Positions 8,182-18,077 are shown, counted from the stretch's first letter. The stretch is DNA of 64,000 bases from Konateibacter massiliensis (GCF_900184995.1 NZ_LT860099.1:1951931-2015930), one strand, 5' to 3'. Numbers and translations: made by a program. The notes: generated from the letters alone by a model not told the origin.

Positions 8182-9648
8182 TTACTTCAGCTTCATATTC
8201 TTCCGATACTCGCTCGGCGAAACCCCACATGCGCTCTTAAACAGCTTCATAAAATGTTTTTCATTGTCATAGCCTACCTTCTGGCTGATTTCATTGACAC
8301 GCATATCTGTCTCTTCTAAAAGCTTCTTCGCCTCTTCCATGCGGATGTTTTTAAGGTAATGGACAAAGTTATTGCCGGTATACTGCTTGAACGAGTGTGA
8401 AAACAATGAGTAGTTCATTGAAATATGATTTGATACAACTGCCATGTTCAAATCATTGTAGTAGTTTTTGCGAATATATTCAACCGCCTCCGATATCTTC
8501 TGCTTATTCTTATTCGCATCAAAGCGGATGCTGATTTTATCATGGAACGCCAGAAGCCAGTTCATGAACTCTTCCTCATACGCCGACAGGTTTGAATAGG
8601 AGAATATTTCTTTTAGCCTCTCTATCGTCTCGGCTTCCTCGGGCAGGCTGTTGCGGTAGGTCTTTGCCAGCTCCTCAAAGAACTCCTGCATTCCGCTTTC
8701 AAAGTCCGTCTCGCTTAAACTCTCATTCTTTACGACATAGAAGAACTTGTTCCATATCTTCAGCACTTCCTCTGTCTTATCGGTTCCAAGCAGTTGTACC
8801 CGCTGTAAGCGTTCTTCCTCCTGCATCCGTTTTGACGCCTCTTCTAACATCTGCTCCGGAATCCGCTTATACTCTTTCTCATAATGCATCGTTTCCTGAT
8901 TTGTACAAAACGCGCGGCGCCTGGCTTTAACAGCTTCTTTATAAGCCTTTTGCAACTCTCCGATTCCGTTGTGCTCTCCGCTGATCCCGATATAGGCATG
9001 TGCCAACTCATTTTTTAGCAGCAATTTCAAATTGTCTTGCGTCACGATAAAAACATCATTGCCCTCAATATCCTGCAAATAAATATGGGAATCCCGCATC
9101 TTGTCTATCTTGCCCGTATTCCGGCAGCAGATATAATAGGTTCCGCCAAAAAAATCCTTTTCGTACTGTTCCCGCAGAGTATTCATCTCCTCCTCGGTCA
9201 CATTTTCATTGATCATCAGATATTTAAACTGCTGATAGCCGATTTTGCGGCTTGCGCGCTCGCTTTCCCGCGTGCTCACGATTTCTTTTTCAAGCTTTTC
9301 CAAAACCTCGATAATTTTTTGTCGCTCAATGGGCTTTAAAATATATTCGCGCACACCCTGCCGCATCATCTCGACCGCATACGAAAAGTCGTCGTACCCG
9401 CTGATTGCAACGGTCAGGGGCTTGTGCTCTAACTCCTGCATCCTTTGCACAAGCTCGATACCGTCCATTTTTGACATACGAATATCAGTAAACATTACGT
9501 CAACACGCTGTTCACGCAGGATTTCGAGTGCAGTCTCCCCATTGTTGCACTCTATGATAACCTCTACCGGAACCCCACTTCTTTGCACCATCGTCTTGAT
9601 GCCTTGACGAATCATTTTTTCATCCTCTACAATTAATAATGTTTTCAT
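8182..9648 (-). CDS. YesN-type response regulator with AraC DNA-binding domain
   Basis: 488 residues. The receiver domain (1-120) has the acidic pocket VEDE and phospho-acceptor Asp55 in FTDIRM, with Lys in ILKPIE. A long central linker follows. The AraC/XylS double helix-turn-helix is at the C-terminus (ISEAVEYIRKNYYNDLNMAVVSNHI, ending CGVSPSEYRKNMK). It starts 17 bases after the sensor kinase stop, so the two are co-transcribed and form a cognate pair. Such pairs usually activate carbohydrate transport genes; the binding-protein gene upstream or the importer at 13-16 kb are the obvious targets. Confidence 0.93.
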   Translation of the reverse strand: MKTLLIVEDEKMIRQGIKTMVQRSGVPVEVIIECNNGETALEILREQRVDVMFTDIRMSKMDGIELVQRMQELEHKPLTVAISGYDDFSYAVEMMRQGVREYILKPIERQKIIEVLEKLEKEIVSTRESERASRKIGYQQFKYLMINENVTEEEMNTLREQYEKDFFGGTYYICCRNTGKIDKMRDSHIYLQDIEGNDVFIVTQDNLKLLLKNELAHAYIGISGEHNGIGELQKAYKEAVKARRRAFCTNQETMHYEKEYKRIPEQMLEEASKRMQEEERLQRVQLLGTDKTEEVLKIWNKFFYVVKNESLSETDFESGMQEFFEELAKTYRNSLPEEAETIERLKEIFSYSNLSAYEEEFMNWLLAFHDKISIRFDANKNKQKISEAVEYIRKNYYNDLNMAVVSNHISMNYSLFSHSFKQYTGNNFVHYLKNIRMEEAKKLLEETDMRVNEISQKVGYDNEKHFMKLFKSACGVSPSEYRKNMKLK

Positions 9649-9665
9649 AGTTCCTTCTCCATCTC

Positions 9666-11483
9666 CTATTCCGGTTGCTGCTTCTCTCCCTCCATATTGC
9701 GCGTTACCGGAATGCGGACCATAATCTTTGTGTAGCAGCCAAGCATAGAAGCAATCCCTATTCCATAGCCCTCACCAAAGCTCATATGCAGTCTATCCTG
9801 CACATTCTTTAATCCGATTCCATTCCCCGAGCCCCCACTCGTCTCTATTTTTCCGGCTATCTTACTGCGTAAACGCTTCACCGCCTCTTCGGTCATTCCC
9901 TTTCCGGCGTCCATGATTTCAATTACGCAGTCATCGCCGTCTAAAAATCCTTTGATGTAAATGTTCGTATCCTCCGCCATCTGCTCAATACCGTGGTAAA
10001 TCGCATTTTCCACAATCGGCTGCAAGGACATCTTTGGTATTTCCTGCTTACGCACCAGCTCCGGTATGTTGAGTGAAAGATAGATTTCATAATCAAATCG
10101 CAGATTGATAAGTGCCAGATAATTGCGAATATATTCCAACTCCTCTTCAACAAGCACATTACCCGAAGCCCATTTCATACTGTAGCGCAGCAGCTTTCCA
10201 AGAGAGGTAATCGCATCAGATATCGCATATTCTTCATCAATCTCCGCCATCATCTTAATTGTTTCCAATACATTATAGATAAAATGTGCGTTAATCTGAT
10301 TCTGCAGTGCACGGATTTCTGAGTTCTTAGTCAAAACCTCACGTTTGATATTGTCATCCATGAGCTGCCTAATACGTTCTAACATCTTATTAATCTGAGT
10401 TCCAAGCTCTCCCACTTCGTCCGAGCCGCAGTTTTCAATGACTACCTCTAGGTTGCCCTTTTGCACCTTGCGGATGGATTTTAAAATATCGTAAAACTGC
10501 CCAAGCAGATGCTTTACAATCAGGTTAATCACAAAGGTCAGCACGATCGCAATCAGAAACATTCCCGCCACAAACTGATTTCTTGTATGGTCCACGCGGC
10601 TGACATTTTCCGTGATATCCTGCACCGAAAACAGCCTTCCGGAAAGCTCCTTAATATACATGTAGGAAATAACCAGATGCTCTGAGCCGTTTTGCTTATA
10701 ATAGGTTGTAATCTTATCCTTTTGAATGTCATCTCCAAGTTCTGCCAAAATCAGATTTCTGGAATTGGTTTGCTCATTGTCTCCAAAATAGATGCTCCTG
10801 TTCTCCGTCACAAAACAACTCCACTCATTATCAATTTCCTCATACAGACTTGGAAACATGTTCTTCATTGTCATTGCCGCTTCTATCGTACCGATTTTGC
10901 CATTCTGGTAATCAATGATCGGTGTGACAAGCGATACGATTTTACGGCTCGTATCCTGCTCTAGACTGTCGAAAATCACATCGCGGTAATTGTAGTGCCA
11001 GCCAAAACTATCCTTTTTTTGCGCCCAAGAGAGCTTCTGCATCCGCGAATTCCGGTAGAGAATCGGCATCATCTCCTGGACCTTGTCATTCGTGGCATAG
11101 ACACGCACACCATACAGCAATGGATTGTTGTTGACAAGACGCTCTAGCGATGCAATATCCGTGTTGTAAAATTCCATCAGCTCTTCCGTTGTCATTCCCT
11201 CCCCAGTCACCGAACGATTTAAGACATCAAGCAATGCAGTGTCGCTTAAGAAAAACTGGGTCGTCATATTTACGGAGTCGATGTTGTTCTGAATGCTGTC
11301 CTGATTTCGCTCCATTGTGTACTGCATGTAGTTGACACTCTCATTGATTACATTTTTCTCCATATTCATAAACAGTACACCGCCGATAACCACAATAGGA
11401 ACAATAACAAAAACCAGAATAACAATGGTAAATTTAACATTCAGTTTTAATGCATCCCAACGGCTGCTTAGTGATTTTTTCAT
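9666..11483 (-). CDS. YesM-type sensor histidine kinase
   Basis: 605 residues. Membrane segment 1 at about 17-40, an extracellular Cache-like sensor at 41-303, membrane segment 2 at about 304-326, HAMP at about 325-380, the His_kinase domain with His400 in QINAHFIYNVLETI (usual form QINPHFLYN), then the ATPase domain with N-box PIVENAIYHGIE and G-boxes DAGKGM and GNGIGLKNV. It should phosphorylate the response regulator encoded next. The gene follows a binding-protein gene by 11 bases, which suggests that binding protein feeds the sensor. Confidence 0.94.
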   Translation of the reverse strand: MKKSLSSRWDALKLNVKFTIVILVFVIVPIVVIGGVLFMNMEKNVINESVNYMQYTMERNQDSIQNNIDSVNMTTQFFLSDTALLDVLNRSVTGEGMTTEELMEFYNTDIASLERLVNNNPLLYGVRVYATNDKVQEMMPILYRNSRMQKLSWAQKKDSFGWHYNYRDVIFDSLEQDTSRKIVSLVTPIIDYQNGKIGTIEAAMTMKNMFPSLYEEIDNEWSCFVTENRSIYFGDNEQTNSRNLILAELGDDIQKDKITTYYKQNGSEHLVISYMYIKELSGRLFSVQDITENVSRVDHTRNQFVAGMFLIAIVLTFVINLIVKHLLGQFYDILKSIRKVQKGNLEVVIENCGSDEVGELGTQINKMLERIRQLMDDNIKREVLTKNSEIRALQNQINAHFIYNVLETIKMMAEIDEEYAISDAITSLGKLLRYSMKWASGNVLVEEELEYIRNYLALINLRFDYEIYLSLNIPELVRKQEIPKMSLQPIVENAIYHGIEQMAEDTNIYIKGFLDGDDCVIEIMDAGKGMTEEAVKRLRSKIAGKIETSGGSGNGIGLKNVQDRLHMSFGEGYGIGIASMLGCYTKIMVRIPVTRNMEGEKQQPE

Positions 11484-11494
11484 ACGCCTATCCC

Positions 11495-13162
11495 CTATTC
11501 CTCAAGTCCCAGCTTCTTCTTCGCCTCTACCATCAGCTCTGTCTTCACCTGCTGTACTTCGTCATAGCCCAGTGACTCCCGCTTTTGCACAAAATCAGAA
11601 AGCAACTCGTCAAATTGTTCTTCGGTATCTGCAAGCAGCAGCTTTGGCAGTGTCGTGCTCCAGAGCGCCGTAATCTGCTTATCCGCATAGGTGACCTCGG
11701 AATCCGACGGAAGAATCATATCGTACTGTCCGTTATAGACCACATATGGATAGGACCACTCCTCCATCTGTGCAATCGGCTCTATGGACTTCTGCTTCCA
11801 CTTAAGCTGCATAATATTATTCTGAAGCATCCAGTAAGTATCATCCGCACCATAGAGCCTGTCGTACTCGGCGCGGTCTGTATTTAGAACATCCTTCACC
11901 TCCTGCTTGATGACCGGTTCTCCGTCTACCATATCATAAGTCTCACCCTCAACACCAAGGTAAATCATCATCTGCCCATGCTCGCTGATTAAATAGTCCA
12001 TAAACTGAATTGCCCGATCGGGATTGCTGCAGTTTTTTGATATCAGCGTAATCGTCCAGCCGTTGATTCCGGTCGTCGGAAGTGTCGGAGCGTCCCCTTC
12101 GGCATTCTTTGGACCGTCCACCGCCATATAGATGCTGTCCGGATCTGTCTCATACAATGCCTTTTGCTGCGCCACCATATCCGTGTACTGGTAAATCATG
12201 CAGAAATATCTGCCCTTTTCAATCTTCTCCTCCATCTGCGTCCGCTGGTCAATAAAGATATCGTCTGCCAGCAATCCTTCTTCACCAAGCTCGCGGAACA
12301 CTTTAAGCCAAGTAATGTAGTCCGCATCCGTATAGCGGTCATAGATTTCCCCATCCTTTTCCCATGGAATCGCAAGAAAATTCATTAGGTATTTATCAAA
12401 CGAGACATTGCCGTTACCGTTAAAAACGTCACCGCCAATCGGAATCAGAGGCTCGCCATTAACCTCCGGGAACATCTCGGCTGCCTTTTTCACCGCGGCT
12501 TTAAATCCCTCCGGCGTCGTCATGTCCGGACTTCCGATTGCCTCATAGATATCCTTGCGCACAAGAAAATCCTCATTTGAGCTGATATTGTCATGCTCTT
12601 CCAAATCCGCCGGCGTACACGAGGAGTTCGGATATCCATAGATATTACCGTCTTCTTGTGTGTACCAATCTAACTGTGCCTCTCCTGCCACCTGATAGAA
12701 GTATATATCATATTCATCTGCCAGTTCATTGAGCCCATAAACCATATCATTTTCTATCATCTCGTTAATCTGCGGCTCCCACCAGCCAAGCGTAATCAAA
12801 TCCGGCAGCGAATCCGAGGCAATCAATGCGTTTAACTTCTCTGTCTCATTTCCGCTTGGTGTAATAAAGTTGATATTTACACCGGTTTCTTCCGTTATTT
12901 TCTTTGAGACAAGATTCTCTCCCCATGGGGTAGTAAACCAGGAATAGTTCACATACCAGTCAAGCGTGACTGGTATGTCTGCGTTTAACTGCCAGCCCGG
13001 TGTGTCCGCCGATGATATACCTTCCATCCCTGTCAGCTCTTCTGTTCCCATAGACTCCTGCTGCGTATTTCTCTGTGATTTGTCTGCATCTGCCGCACAA
13101 CCCATCACCACCCCGGCGGCAAGTATGGCTCCCATAGCTGCCCCAACTATTCTTCTCTTCAT
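11495..13162 (-). CDS. Solute-binding lipoprotein without permeases, next to sensor kinase
   Basis: 555 residues. AAGGAGAG five bases before the ATG at 13160-13162 sets the start. The signal peptide ends VVMGC, with lipid-anchored Cys22. A type 1 binding-protein fold resembling the LplA/YtcQ class follows (VNYSWFTTPWGENLVSKKITEETGVNINFITPSG). It is larger than the other binding proteins here (445-475 residues). A terminator separates it from the permease genes at 13.4 kb, and it is tightly linked to the kinase and regulator genes. It may be a ligand-presenting sensor subunit rather than, or as well as, a transport component. Confidence 0.88.
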   Translation of the reverse strand: MKRRIVGAAMGAILAAGVVMGCAADADKSQRNTQQESMGTEELTGMEGISSADTPGWQLNADIPVTLDWYVNYSWFTTPWGENLVSKKITEETGVNINFITPSGNETEKLNALIASDSLPDLITLGWWEPQINEMIENDMVYGLNELADEYDIYFYQVAGEAQLDWYTQEDGNIYGYPNSSCTPADLEEHDNISSNEDFLVRKDIYEAIGSPDMTTPEGFKAAVKKAAEMFPEVNGEPLIPIGGDVFNGNGNVSFDKYLMNFLAIPWEKDGEIYDRYTDADYITWLKVFRELGEEGLLADDIFIDQRTQMEEKIEKGRYFCMIYQYTDMVAQQKALYETDPDSIYMAVDGPKNAEGDAPTLPTTGINGWTITLISKNCSNPDRAIQFMDYLISEHGQMMIYLGVEGETYDMVDGEPVIKQEVKDVLNTDRAEYDRLYGADDTYWMLQNNIMQLKWKQKSIEPIAQMEEWSYPYVVYNGQYDMILPSDSEVTYADKQITALWSTTLPKLLLADTEEQFDELLSDFVQKRESLGYDEVQQVKTELMVEAKKKLGLEE

Positions 13163-13205
13163 TTGTCTCTCCTTGTGCAATCTGTGTTTAGTACCCCTTC
13201 ACAGT

Positions 13206-13238
13206 CTGACGAAGCTTACATATATCGTATTTCGTCAG
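13206..13238 (-). promoter_or_regulatory. Inverted repeat upstream of the sensor-linked binding-protein gene
   Basis: CTGACGAA (13206-13213) and TTCGTCAG (13231-13238) are perfect inverted arms 17 bases apart, lying 44-76 bases upstream of the ATG at 13162. It could be an operator for the linked AraC-type regulator or a leader hairpin. There is no T-run, so it is not a simple terminator. Confidence 0.45.
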
Positions 13239-13311
13239 TTTCCTTTTCTTATTTTTATTATATAATCTATACTGCTGCATTTCAATTTTATTATTCTTGT
13301 ATTGATATGGA

Positions 13312-13347
13312 AAAGAGCAAGACAACACCAAAGTATTGTCTTGCCAT
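13312..13347 (-). terminator. Terminator after the beta-glucan importer permeases
   Basis: On the minus strand GCAAGACAA pairs with TTGTCTTGC (about 13318-13346) and is followed by TCTTTTCC. It lies 45 bases past the MalG-type stop codon and separates the importer from the binding-protein/kinase/regulator unit. Confidence 0.7.
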
Positions 13348-13390
13348 TTATAAATCAAAAATGAAAGGAGACGGATTATATCAAATGCTG

Positions 13391-14227
13391 TTACTCTTTT
13401 ACACCTCCGGCAGAAATACTGCTGATAATGTATCTTGAGCAGAAGCAGAATACAATCAGAATTGGAATAACGGAGATTGCAACTGCCAGATAGATAGCAC
13501 CCTGATTTTTCTGAATATCCTGTGAAGAGTTCAAAGAGGCAATCATAACCGGGAGTGTAAATTTCTCCGGTGTATTGAGCAATATCAATGGTATAAGATA
13601 ACTGTTCCAGTTACCGATAAATGCGCCAATTGACATGGTTGCAATGCCAGGAGCCATAATCGGAAGCACGATTTTATGGAATATTCGGATTTCACTTGCT
13701 CCGTCAATCCGCGCGGCCTCCAGCAGTGCCTTTGATAAGGTTGCCTGTGTATACTGTCTTAAGAAAAAGACGATTCCCGGTGCAGCAACGGCTGGTAGAA
13801 TCAATGGTATGTAGGAGTTTACCAAGTGCAGCCTGGTACAAAGGTTATAAAATCCAATCAAGCTTAACTGTGCCGGTATCATCATAAAGACAACAATTAC
13901 CTTAAACAGCAGGCTGTTACCCTTGAATTTGTAAATCGCCATTGAATATGCCGTAATCGCCGAGAAATATGCAGTCAAAAGTGTTGCCGGTACTGCTACC
14001 TTTAAACTGTTCCCAAATCCCGCAAACAGATTGAAGTAAGCGGAAACGACTTCCCAATTAGCTTTTAAACTGTTTCCCGGAATCAGTGTGAAGGAACGCG
14101 TGATTTCCACACCGCTTCGGGTCGAATTTACTATCATCAGTAAGAATGGAAACAAGCAAAGTGCGGATAACAGTATCAAAAACAAATATAGTAATGTCCT
14201 ATTGATTTTCGTGGCTACGTTTCCCAT
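13391..14227 (-). CDS. Sugar ABC transporter permease, MalG type
   Basis: 278 residues with about six membrane segments (LLYLFLILLSALCLFPFLLM first). The ABC-interacting EAA loop reads EAARIDGASEIRIFHKIVLP, the usual contact for the ATPase. The ATG lies one base beyond the stop of the MalF-type gene, so translation is coupled. No ATPase gene is in the cluster; a shared MsmX/UgpC-type ATPase from elsewhere is expected, as is common in this class. Confidence 0.92.
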   Translation of the reverse strand: MGNVATKINRTLLYLFLILLSALCLFPFLLMIVNSTRSGVEITRSFTLIPGNSLKANWEVVSAYFNLFAGFGNSLKVAVPATLLTAYFSAITAYSMAIYKFKGNSLLFKVIVVFMMIPAQLSLIGFYNLCTRLHLVNSYIPLILPAVAAPGIVFFLRQYTQATLSKALLEAARIDGASEIRIFHKIVLPIMAPGIATMSIGAFIGNWNSYLIPLILLNTPEKFTLPVMIASLNSSQDIQKNQGAIYLAVAISVIPILIVFCFCSRYIISSISAGGVKE

Positions 14228-14228
14228 A

Positions 14229-15146
14229 CTAGTCCTCCTTTGAACCTAATAGTTTGAACTGAATTACCGAAACAATCAGTATTATGAAGAACAGTGTGTA
14301 CGCAATTGCCGATGCATAACCAACCTGTCTGGTCTGGAATCCAAATTTGTAAAGATACATAACCGCTGTCTGTAGGCTTCCGGAAGGATTTCCTGCGGTT
14401 CCACCTTCTGCCATAAGGAATGGAAGGTCGAACATCTGTAATCCACCAATTAACGAGGTTACAAACACATATAATAAAATCGGTTTTAACAGCGGCAGTG
14501 TTATTTTACCAAATACTTTCCATCTTCCTGCACCGTCTATGGCTGCAGCTTCGAAATAATCCTTCGGAATTCCCTGTACTCCTGCCATCAAAACGATGAA
14601 AGAATTACCAAACCACATCCATGCACTGACAACGGCTACAACATACGGTGCCGTCGATGCAGAACCCAGCCAGTTAATCGGCGAAGCGGTAATGCCTAAA
14701 GACACAAGTATCTGGTTGATTGATCCATACTTCCAATCCAATAAAGTCTTAAACAAGAATGCTACCGACGTAGCTGCAATTAAGTTTGGCAGATAGAACA
14801 TTGCACGAAAGGTTGCGAGTCCCCGAATCTTGTATTTGATATCGCTGAATATAATTGTCAAAAGAAAGGCCGTTCCCAACTGCACTACAATGTTCACACC
14901 CCAGATTTTACAGGTGTTTCCCAATGCTCTCCAGAAGAATTTATCGGTCAAGGCTCTCTTGTAATTCTCAATTCCATTAAAGACAGAGTCTCCAAAGCCT
15001 TTAAAATCAGTAAAACTCAGATATAGTGTACGAAACACCGGATAAATACTAAATATAAAAAAGATAGTAACAAAAGGTAGAACAAAAAAATAGGCTACAT
15101 TATTTCTGTTTTTCTTTTTGGTTTTTGTTATTACTTCCCTAGCCAT
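14229..15146 (-). CDS. Sugar ABC transporter permease, MalF type
   Basis: 305 residues from MAREVITKTKKKN; GGAGG nine bases upstream of the ATG at 15144-15146 fixes the start. The open frame runs 59 codons further, but that part crosses an intercistronic hairpin and the end of the previous gene and is not coding. Six membrane segments are apparent, and the EAA loop reads EAAAIDGAGRWKVFGKITLP. It forms the channel with the MalG-type partner. Confidence 0.92.
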   Translation of the reverse strand: MAREVITKTKKKNRNNVAYFFVLPFVTIFFIFSIYPVFRTLYLSFTDFKGFGDSVFNGIENYKRALTDKFFWRALGNTCKIWGVNIVVQLGTAFLLTIIFSDIKYKIRGLATFRAMFYLPNLIAATSVAFLFKTLLDWKYGSINQILVSLGITASPINWLGSASTAPYVVAVVSAWMWFGNSFIVLMAGVQGIPKDYFEAAAIDGAGRWKVFGKITLPLLKPILLYVFVTSLIGGLQMFDLPFLMAEGGTAGNPSGSLQTAVMYLYKFGFQTRQVGYASAIAYTLFFIILIVSVIQFKLLGSKED

Positions 15147-15170
15147 CCCATTACCTCCAATTTCTTTATA

Positions 15171-15198
15171 TTCCGGCGGACGGGAATGTCCGCCGGAA
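15171..15198 (-). promoter_or_regulatory. Intercistronic hairpin between binding-protein and permease genes
   Basis: TTCCGGCGGAC (15171-15181) and GTCCGCCGGAA (15188-15198) form a perfect 11-bp GC-rich stem with a six-base loop and no T-run. Such hairpins commonly protect the upstream mRNA and lower expression of the downstream permeases. Confidence 0.7.
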
Positions 15199-15213
15199 TG
15201 AATTGCCGTCCGC

Positions 15214-16638
15214 TTACTCTCTGTTAACGGTAAGTTCTGGGTAGGTTGCTTCAATTTCATCATAGAATCCGTTGATTGCATCTTCCTTTGACTTTTCGCC
15301 TGTCTTGATTGCACTGATTGCATTGTTCCAAGCGTCGCCGATTGACTTGTCGTAACGTGTTACTTTAGAATAATCAATTCCTTTTGCCTGCTCTGACCAG
15401 AATTTGTATAACTGTTGGCCACCGTAGATATCGTTAGCATCCTCTGCATGTGCTTCCAGTACCGAAATAAGGGAAACAGTGTCGCCCTGGGAAGCTTCAA
15501 TCCACCAGTTTGATGTTTCTTCATCTAACGTACAGAATTTTAAGAAATCCCATGCAAGGTCTTTTCGCTCTGATGAGGAAGAGATACCGATATATGTACC
15601 GCCGCTAAAACCATAAGAAGGACCGGTACATACGCCCCACAATCCTGATGTCTCACCAGCGTTGTCTCTCATAGTAAGAACACCCCATGAAGGAAGTCCA
15701 TAAGCAAATACTTCTGTGGTATCCATGTCTGCTGTTGCCTCTGCGAACGCTTCAGCATCCCATACGTTGACGGAATCGTCACTATAGCTCTGGATATCGG
15801 CTGAAAGAATTGGAATTTTGCCGCTCATAGCCTGATACCACGGCGTTGACCACTGGTTTGCATATGCAGTCAGATCGTTCTGGTATAAGCTTACACAAAG
15901 GTCCATATAGTCATGTCTTGCCTGATCTACATTTAATGTGTTATCTATTACCCAAGCAGAATCTCCTGCGAAAAAGCTAACCTCTACATCAGATGCAAAG
16001 ATTCTGTATCCTGCATCTTTTAAAGCCTGTGCTGTTGTTAAGATAGTTTCATAATCTTTGAATAATTTTCCGACTTCTTCCGGAGCATCTGTTCCAAATA
16101 CATTCTTTGCAATGTCTCTGCGGTAGTACATTCCGGCTGGTGTAATCTGATAGGAAATTGCTCTCTGGATACCTTCGGAATCCTGTCCAACCTCCCATAC
16201 ATAATCAACGATCTTGTCTGCATAATCCTGTGCATTATATGGTGCCTGATTCAAATCCTCAAAAAATCCTGCATCGTACATATCCTCTAACATCTGAGGT
16301 TCTCCGACGATGATATCAGGCTCAGACTCGCCGCTAAGTAATGCGGTCTGAACTTTTGTAGGGTAATCTGCCGGAGCGATAACTACAGTCTCGATATTCA
16401 CGTTTGGATTAGATTCCATGTACTTTTTTGCAAATTGCTCTAAGTCTGCTGCGAGTGTCCACACTACGAGCTTCTCGTCACCGGTACTTGTTGAAGCATC
16501 GCCGCTGGCTTCTGTCGATGCATTGTTGTCATTGCTGTTTGCATCCCCATTTGTCTTTGCAGTGTTGTTTCCGCAAGCAGCAAGGGAAATTACCATTGTG
16601 CCCACCAACATAGCCGAAACTAATTTTTTCAGTTTCAT
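15214..16638 (-). CDS. Sugar ABC transporter solute-binding lipoprotein
   Basis: 474 residues starting MKLKKLVSAML; AGGAGG before the ATG at 16636-16638 selects this start. The lipobox is ISLAAC, followed by an Asn/Ser/Thr-rich linker and a family 1 binding domain (EKLVVWTLAADLEQFAKKYMESNP). It is the receptor for the MalF/MalG pair encoded directly after it. With GH30 and phosphorylase genes upstream, beta-gluco-oligosaccharides are the likely ligands (inference). A TATAAT sits about 40 bases before the start, with a poor -35. Confidence 0.92.
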   Translation of the reverse strand: MKLKKLVSAMLVGTMVISLAACGNNTAKTNGDANSNDNNASTEASGDASTSTGDEKLVVWTLAADLEQFAKKYMESNPNVNIETVVIAPADYPTKVQTALLSGESEPDIIVGEPQMLEDMYDAGFFEDLNQAPYNAQDYADKIVDYVWEVGQDSEGIQRAISYQITPAGMYYRRDIAKNVFGTDAPEEVGKLFKDYETILTTAQALKDAGYRIFASDVEVSFFAGDSAWVIDNTLNVDQARHDYMDLCVSLYQNDLTAYANQWSTPWYQAMSGKIPILSADIQSYSDDSVNVWDAEAFAEATADMDTTEVFAYGLPSWGVLTMRDNAGETSGLWGVCTGPSYGFSGGTYIGISSSSERKDLAWDFLKFCTLDEETSNWWIEASQGDTVSLISVLEAHAEDANDIYGGQQLYKFWSEQAKGIDYSKVTRYDKSIGDAWNNAISAIKTGEKSKEDAINGFYDEIEATYPELTVNRE

Positions 16639-16742
16639 ATTAATCCTCCTTTTTTTCAACATCTATTGTTTGTTGATAGTTGAATTATAACTTCTTGTTC
16701 CTCTGCTTATAATGTTCCAAATTTTAAAAAGGTGTTATTTTT

Positions 16743-18077
16743 TTATTTATACAAATAAGTCTGAATCGAATGCGGTGCGACTGCTGTCTCAATACCCAAT
16801 CCCTCTTCACGCAAGGTCACCGGCAGCTCATCTTTTGTTGTATTTAACACTACGATTACGCGCTCTCCGTCCGGATTGAGAAAGCCTGTTACCTCAAGCT
16901 TTCCGCTGTATTTTGTCGTTCCAATCCGCACGGCACCCGCCTTGATGTAGCGGCTGAACTGCCCGATGTAATAGTAAGTCAGGCGCTTTTCATAGGTGTT
17001 TTTTGACGGATTACACATCAGCGGCGCAGCGCAGAAGTTTCCGACATGGTTTGGTCCGCCTTTTTCATCAAGCAGCAAATTCCAGTCGAGTGAAGCGTTA
17101 ATTCCGCCGTTTAAGTTGCCGAGAATATCGTGAGCGTACATCTCTGCCTTTTCCACCTCTCCCGAATCTGCAAAGCGAGAATACTCGACACAGCCTTCGG
17201 TAAAAAAGACCTCCTTGTCCGGGTACTGCCTTTTTATCAATTCGATAGAGTCAAAATGGTCACCGGTGTACCAATGGACTGCCGCTCCTGCAATGTATTT
17301 TTCTGCATTTGCATCAGCAACCGTTTCCTTAAATCTCTGGTATGCCTCCTCTTTGTTGTGATCCCATACAAACATTTTTACATAGCCAAGCCCTGCCGCT
17401 TCCAATGTCGGTCCAAGGTGTTCGCGAACAAATAAGCTCTCCTCCTCGGATGTGTAGACGCAGGAATCCCAAGTCTGTACTGCCATCGGCTCGTTTTGTA
17501 TCGTCAGATAACCGATATGAATGCCCGCCGCTTCATATGCACGGATGAATTTCACAAAATACTCTGCCCAACTCTGATAATATTCCGCTTTCAGCTTACC
17601 ACCGTGGTTCATGTCGCCGTTGGTTTTAAAAAATGGAGGCGGGGACCAAGGTGTCATGAGAAACTCCATCGGATTCTCGACTGCCGCCTGAGCGTCCATA
17701 ATCATCGGAATGATTTCGATATAATCATGTGCAATGTCAAACGTTTTCAGCTCCACATCGCCGTCCTCAATATACGTGTAGTTGCCAAGTCCAAAGTCAC
17801 AGCTATTCATATGTACCCGTCCGAAGTTATAGCGCAGGCCGTCTTTCGAGAAATAATCCGCAATGATGTTCTTTTTCTTATCATTGCTTAAAAGTGCATA
17901 GTTGTGTGCCGAGGCTTCGGTAAATGCGCCGCCAAAACCTCGGAAGTTCTGATACTTCACCTCCGGATAGACATTTACGACATGCATACAGTCACCGACT
18001 GTTTTCGCCTCGTATTCTTTTTCTGCCCAGAATTGCTCTTTTGTGGTGTCTGTTTTGATTTCTGTTATATTTTTCAT
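16743..18077 (-). CDS. Glycoside hydrolase family 30 enzyme
   Basis: 444 residues; GGAGG before the ATG at 18075-18077 rejects an upstream in-frame start. It has a TIM barrel with a side beta domain formed by both termini. Seen signatures: FRGFGGAFTEA near the N-terminus, acid/base Glu196 in LTIQNEP, nucleophile Glu294 in VFFTEGC. There is no signal peptide, so it is intracellular, acting on imported oligosaccharides. Family activities include beta-glucosylceramidase, beta-1,6-glucanase and beta-glucosidase/xylosidase. The phosphorylase neighbours favour a beta-glucoside. It follows the large phosphorylase gene by 13 bases. Confidence 0.9.
   Translation of the reverse strand: MKNITEIKTDTTKEQFWAEKEYEAKTVGDCMHVVNVYPEVKYQNFRGFGGAFTEASAHNYALLSNDKKKNIIADYFSKDGLRYNFGRVHMNSCDFGLGNYTYIEDGDVELKTFDIAHDYIEIIPMIMDAQAAVENPMEFLMTPWSPPPFFKTNGDMNHGGKLKAEYYQSWAEYFVKFIRAYEAAGIHIGYLTIQNEPMAVQTWDSCVYTSEEESLFVREHLGPTLEAAGLGYVKMFVWDHNKEEAYQRFKETVADANAEKYIAGAAVHWYTGDHFDSIELIKRQYPDKEVFFTEGCVEYSRFADSGEVEKAEMYAHDILGNLNGGINASLDWNLLLDEKGGPNHVGNFCAAPLMCNPSKNTYEKRLTYYYIGQFSRYIKAGAVRIGTTKYSGKLEVTGFLNPDGERVIVVLNTTKDELPVTLREEGLGIETAVAPHSIQTYLYK

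Noticed and set aside
15147-15323. 59-codon N-terminal extension of the MalF-type permease
   Set aside because: It crosses a GC-rich intercistronic hairpin and the 3' end of the binding-protein gene, and the GGAGG site selects the ATG at 15146.
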